From contig JAKQJQ010000300.1 in NCBI GenBank assembly GCA_029561105.1, positions 1 through 46,505 of the forward strand: DNA of 46,505 nt, read 5' to 3'. A model generated the notes under the pieces. The model saw only the letters and a list, made by a program, of their open reading frames with translations. It made no database searches and had not been told where the DNA came from. The position numbers and the translations under genes were made by a program. Below are positions 42,301 through 46,505 of the stretch, piece after piece; the first letter of the stretch is position 1; each line of letters starts with the position of its first letter. The DNA is from Bacteroidota bacterium (GTDB lineage Bacteria > Bacteroidota > Bacteroidia > Flavobacteriales > Flavobacteriaceae).

Positions 42301-42762
42301 TTTGTAGGTCACATACGGATCGTTCATATCGACCCAATAGCCCATTTTTTCGGTGAGGTCGTTCCAGACGTCGGTGTAGCGCATCACGGTGCGTTTGCAG
42401 GCTTCGTTGTAGGCTTCTATCGAGATGGTTTTACCGATATCCTCTTTGGTGATGCCGAGTTCTTTTTCTGTGCCGAGTTCAACGGGCAAGCCGTGTGTAT
42501 CCCAACCGGCCTTACGTTTCACCTGATAGCCCTTTTGGGTTTTGTATCGGCAGAAAATATCTTTGATGGCGCGCGCCATTACGTGGTGGATTCCCGGCAA
42601 ACCGTTGGCCGACGGCGGACCTTCAAAAAACACGAATGGCTGGTTGCCTTCGCGTGTGGTGACGCTCTTTTCGAATATCTGTTGTTTTTTCCAGAAATCA
42701 AGGACTTCTGATGCGACTGTGGGTAAGTCGAGCCCTTTGTATTCCTTAAATTGAGTGCTCAT
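39361..42762 (-). CDS. ileS: isoleucyl-tRNA synthetase (eukaryote-like type)
   Basis: IleS charges tRNA-Ile. I start at ATG 42762 (MSTQFKEYKGLDL), giving 1133 residues. The HIGH-type motif is in FFEGPPSANGLPGIHHVMAR and the KMSKS-type motif is GQKMSKRLGN. The PPSANGLPGIHHV form and the length over 1000 match the eukaryote-like class of bacterial IleS, in which mupirocin resistance is common. The editing domain lies between. A weak -7 (TACCTTCG, 42795-42788) precedes it. The dksA-like gene follows in the same operon. Confidence 0.96.
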   Translation of the reverse strand: MSTQFKEYKGLDLPTVASEVLDFWKKQQIFEKSVTTREGNQPFVFFEGPPSANGLPGIHHVMARAIKDIFCRYKTQKGYQVKRKAGWDTHGLPVELGTEKELGITKEDIGKTISIEAYNEACKRTVMRYTDVWNDLTEKMGYWVDMNDPYVTYKSKYMESVWWLLKQIYDKGLMYKGYTIQPYSPKSGTGLSSHEVNQPGAYRDVTDTTIVAQFKAKNETLPSFLQGFGDIHILAWTTTPWTLPSNTALTVGPKIDYVLVKTFNQYTFEPVNVVLAKNLVAKQFGKGFFASEDDADFTNYKAGDKQIPFKILTEAKGKDLVGIRYEQLLPLVLPYQNPENAFRVISGDFVTTEDGTGIVHTAPTFGADDAKVAKEATPEVPPMLVQDENGTLVPLVDLQGKFIAGLGDLSGKYVKNEYYDAGTAPEKSVDVEIAIRLKEENKAFKVEKYVHSYPHSWRTDEPLLYYPLDSWFIKVTEVKDRMFDLNETINWKPKATGEGRFGNWLKNANDWNLSRSRYWGIPLPIWRTEDKTEEIIIGSVEQLYNEIEKSIVAGLQKENPFKGFEIGNMDESNYDLVDLHKNVVDKITLVSPSGKPMNRETDLIDVWFDSGAMPYAQWHYPFENKDKIDQNKDFPADFIAEGVDQTRGWFYTLHAIGTLVFDKVAYKNVVSNGLVLDKNGQKMSKRLGNATDPFDTIAEYGPDATRWYMISNANPWDNLKFDIEGIAEVRRKFFGTLYNTYSFFALYANIDNFKYTEAEIPVKERPEIDQWIISELNTLIANVDSYYADYEPTKAARAISDFVQENLSNWYVRLCRRRFWKGEYAQDKIAAYQTLYTCLLAVSKLGAPIAPFFMDALYRDLTQATKSENFDSVHLAEFPQSVENYVNKTLESKMEKAQTISSLVLSLRKKEMIKVRQPLQKVMIPVLDANQKAQIEAVSDLIKAEVNVKEIELLDDASDILIKQIKPNFKTLGPRFGKDMGLISKQIQSFSPEQINLLDTLGFLDIAISGKTITLSKDDVEISSQDIEGWLVANANGITVALDITISESLKEEGIARELVNRIQNLRKDSGFEVTDKIKVVLQNNAELEQAVNANLKYIQTETLTESLIFEANVTNGTEIAFDQIETKIIISK

Positions 42763-42889
42763 TGGAATGGTTTGTAAAATCAATCGGCGAAGGTAATGAT
42801 TTTTGGAATAGGTGATGCAAATTTGACGGATTTTCGGCAGCGCTTGCCTTTACACATAACGGCTGCAAAGTTGTTGTAAAGTGGCTACG

Positions 42890-42999
42890 TAGACGGTTGC
42901 GTGAGCGATGGGAGCAAGTACCGCGTACTGCGGACAGCGCGACGGCGTTACCAAATGCCCGAGGCAAAAAACGAAAGGCGAAAACGCCGGCACGCCCTA
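42890..42999. repeat. GC-rich intergenic element abutting the recO stop (element E)
   Basis: Read on the minus strand, the element begins at the recO TAG with GGGCGTGCCGGCG. It contains short dyads (GCGCTGTCCGCAGTACGCGG and neighbours) and ends near CGCTCACGCAACCGTC. It is much more GC-rich than the flanking spacer. I recall similar GGGCGTGCC...CGCTCACGC sequences in other Bacteroidota. It is not obviously homologous to copies A-D, but it shares the habit of touching a stop codon. The less clear stretch 42836-42889 may also belong to it. Confidence 0.6.
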
Positions 43000-43710
43000 A
43001 GAAAAAACCGCTGTTAACACCTCAAGGGACTTGGGTTTCTTAAAACCGTCGAGGTGAAAACTGTAATAATCAATCAAAATCTTGAGCAAAGCCTGACGCT
43101 CGCTCACGTGAAAGCTTTTGTAGTCGTTGTCAAATTTGATTGCGATGAGCCTCCGCAGCAATTGGGTTTCTGCTTCTGAGAGTGAACTCAAGGCGTGAAA
43201 GTTAGAGAATATGCCTTCGGTCATTTCAAAGTACGGCAGGTCAATTGCCGAAATATCTGGATAAAACCCGAGGTATTTGGTTGCTTCGAGCAAAAGTGTC
43301 AAGTGAAAATTGGCGGTGTGTTCATGCGTATCGAGCCAGTTTAAAGCAGTCTCCAGGAACTCAAACAATCCCTCGTTTTTTTCTTCCTCATGGATAGAAT
43401 GGTGTAGTATTTCTGATAGAAACAGTGCTACGGCGCTTTTCATCACGTCTGAATGGATGCTCCGGAACGGCGTGGCAATTTTGATTTCCTTGAAATGTTC
43501 GAGCGTTCCTTTGTTTTTGTGGACGGCTTCTATTTCAAGAATGGTAAGTGGCTGGAAATATGCTATTTTCTGGCTGGTCCTCGCGGGTGAAAACGCATTG
43601 CGCACAAAATATGATTTGAGCCCGTCTGATTGCGTGAAGCATTTCACGATCAGGCTTTTCTCCTGGTATTTGAGCGAGGAGATGACGATGGCTTTGGTTT
43701 TGATTTGCAT
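42997..43710 (-). CDS. recO: DNA repair protein RecO
   Basis: RecO helps load RecA at gaps through SSB and RecR. It has 237 residues, typical for Bacteroidota. The N-terminal OB fold reads KTKAIVISSLKYQEKSLIVKC, followed by a helical domain around LLLEATKYLGFYPD. The zinc-finger cysteines of some RecO proteins are absent. Its TAG stop is part of the boundary of element E. PorZ is upstream on the same strand. Confidence 0.92.
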   Translation of the reverse strand: MQIKTKAIVISSLKYQEKSLIVKCFTQSDGLKSYFVRNAFSPARTSQKIAYFQPLTILEIEAVHKNKGTLEHFKEIKIATPFRSIHSDVMKSAVALFLSEILHHSIHEEEKNEGLFEFLETALNWLDTHEHTANFHLTLLLEATKYLGFYPDISAIDLPYFEMTEGIFSNFHALSSLSEAETQLLRRLIAIKFDNDYKSFHVSERQALLKILIDYYSFHLDGFKKPKSLEVLTAVFS

Positions 43711-43802
43711 GGTGCGGGTTCAAGGTGCAGGATTCAAGGTGCAGCGAAAAAGATTCGGCGATTGGCGCGGCCCGAACCCTGTAACCTGAACCTTGTCCCT
43801 AG
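43711..43802. repeat. imperfect palindrome of TTCAAGGTGCAG words between porZ and recO
   Basis: GGTTCAAGGTGCAGGATTC and ATTCAAGGTGCAG stand as direct repeats at 43718-43744. An imperfect inverse copy, CCCTGTAACCTGAACCTTG, lies at 43778-43796. The arms could form a long hairpin in the transcript between porZ and recO. Similar low-complexity intergenic palindromes are known to me from Flavobacterium genomes, without a described role. Confidence 0.6.
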
Positions 43803-43804
43803 TT

Positions 43805-46126
43805 TTATCTAACGATCATCACCTTTTTTACCTTGGTCAAACTGCCGTCTTCTGAGGAAATGAAAACCATATACACACCCGAGGCAACCTTGTATTTCCC
43901 AAAAGCGGTGGTGTCCCATTCCAGTGTTCCGCCTTCAGAAATGGCTTCGTAAACCAAACTGCCTTCTATATCGGCAATCTTGACATGGGCTTTATTGGTA
44001 AGGCCGCTTACTTTAACTGTCCCGTAATAATTAGGTCTTACCGGATTTGGATAAATAAAGACATTGTTAAGATCGTCTCCGGCTTCAGTGGCGGTAGCCT
44101 TAAAAGAAACCATGCCTTTGGTGGTGGCAATGAAAACTTCTCCGGTGGCACCGTTGATGTCTAAGTCGTTTACGGTGTTGCTTGGCAAAGGCGAATTGGC
44201 TGTGGTAAAATGGTAAAAGGTGCGTTGGCCGTCGGGTGAAAACATGAAAACGCCAGAATCGGCGGTAGCCACCCATTTGTTGTTTGCGCCATCCACTTCA
44301 ATATCATTGATGGTTTGCAACAATAACAATTCTTGAGCAACCGGTGCACCGTCTATAATTTCGTTAAAGACAATGTTGGATGTGGTCATCTGTTCTTGTG
44401 AATAGAATGCGTCTACACTATTCAACACGCGCAATCCAAAGAGGGTTCCTATCCAGAGCTGATTGTCATTGTCTAGCGCCAGCGCCCTGACGTTACTGGA
44501 CGGTAGGTTTCCGGTAGTGCCGCCCTCAGAAAAACGCAATGTCTTGAAAACCGTATTGCTCACGGTTTCATTAAAGGCCACGACTCCATCGTTGAGCGTG
44601 GCCATCCATTTGGTGCCATTTTTATCCACAACCATGCGGCCCAGCTTGAACAGCCCAAAGGAACTGGGTACGCTTTGGGTGTTGAAGGATTTCCATTGTC
44701 CGCCAGCCTGTAATTCTACAAGTGCTTTGTTTTGTAAGCTGCTGTTCATCCAGAGATTCCCCGAACCATCAAATGCAGCGCCGTTGACCCAGATATTTTC
44801 TGGTCCTGCGCCACCAATGGGTTTGAGGCCATCTGTTCCGGTGTTGGATTCGTTGTAAAGCGTGGTGGGTACGAAATTATCTACTTTGAGCATACCCGAG
44901 AAAAAAGAACTGATGTACACCTGGTTCTCATTGTTGGGATTTGGCGTGATCATCGTAAGTGCTTTGGCGTTGTGTTCTTCGAACGGGATGTGCTTCCAGC
45001 CGTTTTTGTTGTAGATACTGATGGGAAATTTGTTGGGTTGAAACCCAAAATAAGTATACGGATTGTAATCTTTATCATAGCCGCCATAGACCATCCAGAG
45101 GTTTGATGTGGAAGCGTTCAATCCAAAAATGGCATTGCGGTAAGCGCCCGCTGGGCTTATGTTTTGAAAGTTTGAACTTTGCAGTGGCGTGGTGTAGACC
45201 CCGTTTTCTGTGGTGCCGATATACAATTTATCATTAATCACCGTGGCACAGGTAAATTTTACTGTTGCATCGGTAATTTCATTGCTGTTCAGGTTGCGGA
45301 TCTGCACCAATGCATTGTTGTATACATACACGTGATTGGCGGTAGTCACCAACAGGTAATCGCCATACTTTCTAAGGTCGGTGGACACCTCGGTTAGTCC
45401 CACAGGGTTGGAGAAATTGTTCCCGTCCCAGGAAAAAAAGAACCCCGTATTGGAGATGGCAACCATGGTATTGCCAAAAGCTTCTATACCGGTCCAGCCG
45501 TTCGCGTCTAAGGTAGTCCACTGGCTAAAATCATTGAGATTGGCATTGGTGAGAGATGCCCTACGTATGCCGTTGACGAAAGTGGCAGCATAGATGTTCC
45601 CTTGAAACACGGTAGTTTGCCGCACAGGAATTTGAGAACCTCCGTTTCCTATGAAATAGGTGTCGCCAAAAAGCATCGTAGACAATTTGTACTGCACGAT
45701 TCCAAAATCGCAGGAAATGTAAACGATTCCCTCGTACTCCATAAAATGGTTGATCCTTTTGATGTTGGGCGGCAGTGCTTTGTTGATAATATCGACTACA
45801 TTGGTTATGCTCCCGTCACGCTCGTTGATGACAATCATGAGCCCGTTTTCGTAGCCTACCAATGTCTTTTTAAAGGTTGGACTGTAGTATATGGTAGTTA
45901 TGGTAAGCCCCGATAATCCGTCTATGGTGTTGGTGGTTTTTATGGATCCCGAAAGCAGGTCTTTGGAAAACAAGGCGTTTTCTGAAGCGGCTACGAGTTT
46001 GGTTGGCGATTCCGACAAATCCTTTACTTCATTATAGGAAAAGTATCCCTTCCACAATTTGCTGTATTGGGCGGAGGCGAGGGTTGCGGTAAGAAAAAAG
46101 AAAAGGAAAAGCGACAGTTTTTTCAT
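43805..46126 (-). CDS. porZ: PorZ-like two-component-propeller protein with T9SS sorting domain
   Basis: This 773-residue exported protein resembles PorZ, which in Porphyromonas delivers anionic lipopolysaccharide to the type IX sortase at the cell surface. I start at 46126 (MKKLSLFLFFFLTATLASAQ), the signal peptide. Two beta-propellers are suggested by repeated two-component-regulator units (LWIGTLFGLRVLNS, WVATADSGVFMFS, VFIATTKGMVSF). The C-terminal domain has NVFIYPNPVRP, VKIADIEGSLVYE and SGVYMVFISS, the type A sorting fold. The length matches P. gingivalis PorZ (776). The name is inferred from architecture and length. Confidence 0.82.
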   Translation of the reverse strand: MKKLSLFLFFFLTATLASAQYSKLWKGYFSYNEVKDLSESPTKLVAASENALFSKDLLSGSIKTTNTIDGLSGLTITTIYYSPTFKKTLVGYENGLMIVINERDGSITNVVDIINKALPPNIKRINHFMEYEGIVYISCDFGIVQYKLSTMLFGDTYFIGNGGSQIPVRQTTVFQGNIYAATFVNGIRRASLTNANLNDFSQWTTLDANGWTGIEAFGNTMVAISNTGFFFSWDGNNFSNPVGLTEVSTDLRKYGDYLLVTTANHVYVYNNALVQIRNLNSNEITDATVKFTCATVINDKLYIGTTENGVYTTPLQSSNFQNISPAGAYRNAIFGLNASTSNLWMVYGGYDKDYNPYTYFGFQPNKFPISIYNKNGWKHIPFEEHNAKALTMITPNPNNENQVYISSFFSGMLKVDNFVPTTLYNESNTGTDGLKPIGGAGPENIWVNGAAFDGSGNLWMNSSLQNKALVELQAGGQWKSFNTQSVPSSFGLFKLGRMVVDKNGTKWMATLNDGVVAFNETVSNTVFKTLRFSEGGTTGNLPSSNVRALALDNDNQLWIGTLFGLRVLNSVDAFYSQEQMTTSNIVFNEIIDGAPVAQELLLLQTINDIEVDGANNKWVATADSGVFMFSPDGQRTFYHFTTANSPLPSNTVNDLDINGATGEVFIATTKGMVSFKATATEAGDDLNNVFIYPNPVRPNYYGTVKVSGLTNKAHVKIADIEGSLVYEAISEGGTLEWDTTAFGKYKVASGVYMVFISSEDGSLTKVKKVMIVR

Positions 46127-46147
46127 TGGTATCGGCAGATTGAAAGA

Positions 46148-46155
46148 CAAATATA
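46148..46155 (-). promoter_or_regulatory. porZ -7 element
   Basis: TATATTTG on the minus strand, 21 bases before the start codon and after the gdhA terminator. No clear -33. Confidence 0.5.
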
Positions 46156-46193
46156 ATACAAAACGGAATTATTTGAATTTTAATATGGGCTAG

Positions 46194-46230
46194 AAAAAAA
46201 GCCTCCCGATTGCAATCGGAAGGCTTTTTG
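46194..46230 (-). terminator. terminator after gdhA (works on both strands by sequence)
   Basis: AAGCCTTCCGATTG and CAATCGGGAGGCTT on the minus strand form a 14-bp stem with one G-U pair, with T7 following. The plus strand also has a T5 tail. Confidence 0.9.
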
Positions 46231-46292
46231 AAGAGTTAAGAAACATGAGTCCAGATTAACTATCCTGCCTCTTTGTTCTAATTCTATTTTTA

Positions 46293-46505
46293 CTATACCA
46301 CGCCTTGTCCGAGCATGGCATCGGCTACTTTTACGAATCCGGCGATGTTGGCGCCTTTCACGTAATCAACGTAACCGTTTCCGTCTGCTCCGTATTTCAC
46401 GCAAGCCGAGTGGATGTTGAGCATGATGTTGTGCAAGCGTTGGTCTACTTCTTCAGATGTCCAGCTCAAGCGCAATGAGTTTTGTGACATTTCGAGACCT
46501 GAAGT
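46293..46505 (-). CDS. gdhA: glutamate dehydrogenase, C-terminal fragment; 5' part outside window
   Basis: The last 70 residues of an NADP-type glutamate dehydrogenase are visible. The frame is open to the window edge, reading TSGLEMSQNSLRLSWT, the conserved segment that closes the substrate pocket. GANIAGFVKVADAMLGQG is the usual C terminus. The enzyme links ammonia assimilation to 2-oxoglutarate. A strong terminator follows. Confidence 0.93.
   Translation of the reverse strand, partial: TSGLEMSQNSLRLSWTSEEVDQRLHNIMLNIHSACVKYGADGNGYVDYVKGANIAGFVKVADAMLGQGVV

Noticed and set aside
39361..42762. Long plus-strand frames (up to 265 codons) inside ileS
   Set aside because: They are out-of-frame shadows of ileS, which has complete synthetase motifs.
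42746..42967. Minus-strand 73-codon frame in the ileS-recO spacer
   Set aside because: It runs through GC-rich element E; its composition follows the repeat and no family is recognised.

Overview
The window looks like chromosomal DNA of a Flavobacteriaceae member (Bacteroidota), most likely Flavobacterium or a close relative. The protein content points there: an IPExxxVDY-family protein between rnc and pyk, a PorZ-like type IX secretion (T9SS) protein with a C-terminal sorting domain, an OmpA porin with thrombospondin type-3 repeats, a long LspA and a DksA-like protein that has lost its zinc ligands. So do the promoters: many genes are preceded by the Bacteroidota -7 element TAnnTTTG, often with TTG or TTTG about 18-23 bases upstream. 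I see no insertion sequence, prophage, CRISPR array, rRNA or tRNA. The region reads as core genome.

Layout. 1-10.1 kb: the 3' end of an Xaa-Pro aminopeptidase, an alpha/beta hydrolase, then an AddB-like nuclease and an AddA-like helicase-nuclease separated by an OmpA porin and kbl. 10.2-15.6 kb: sodA, a two-unit putative small-RNA locus, and a minus-strand purN-rnhA-pfkB-type kinase-purF group. 15.8-21 kb: acpP, fabF, rnc, IPExxxVDY, pyk and a Bax-inhibitor-1-like membrane protein. 21-25.4 kb: dinB, a CYTH protein, RlpA, a small four-helix membrane protein and pgi. 25.6-33.2 kb: a minus-strand DUF3108 - tryptophan 2,3-dioxygenase - M23 lipoprotein operon, a putative small RNA, hppD and hmgA (tyrosine catabolism), and an APC amino-acid permease. 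33.3-38.9 kb: a patatin/beta-barrel fusion, uvrC, 5-formyl-THF cyclo-ligase and lspA. 39-46.5 kb: dksA-like and ileS, recO, porZ and the 3' end of gdhA.

Functional themes are DNA repair (AddAB-like, UvrC, RecO, DinB), amino-acid use (Kbl, TDO, HppD, HmgA, permease, Gdh), nucleotide and lipid synthesis (PurF, PurN, AcpP, FabF), and envelope biogenesis (LspA, RlpA, M23, OmpA, patatin, PorZ).

The most interesting content is non-coding. (1) A family of 88-149 bp intergenic elements has conserved ends (TAGCCYNGATRG at one, AGCTYCTAAAAA at the other) around a variable hairpin. It occurs four times, and three copies abut a stop codon. A different GC-rich element abuts the recO stop. (2) Two tandem minus-strand units between sodA and purF share a 27-base identical block, each followed by its own terminator hairpin. 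In each, a short stem would mask an ATG. (3) A putative ~115-nt RNA near 28.7 kb has its own promoter and terminator and is antisense to a Flavobacterium-style mRNA leader. (4) A textbook terminator hairpin lies inside the first 21 codons of rnc.
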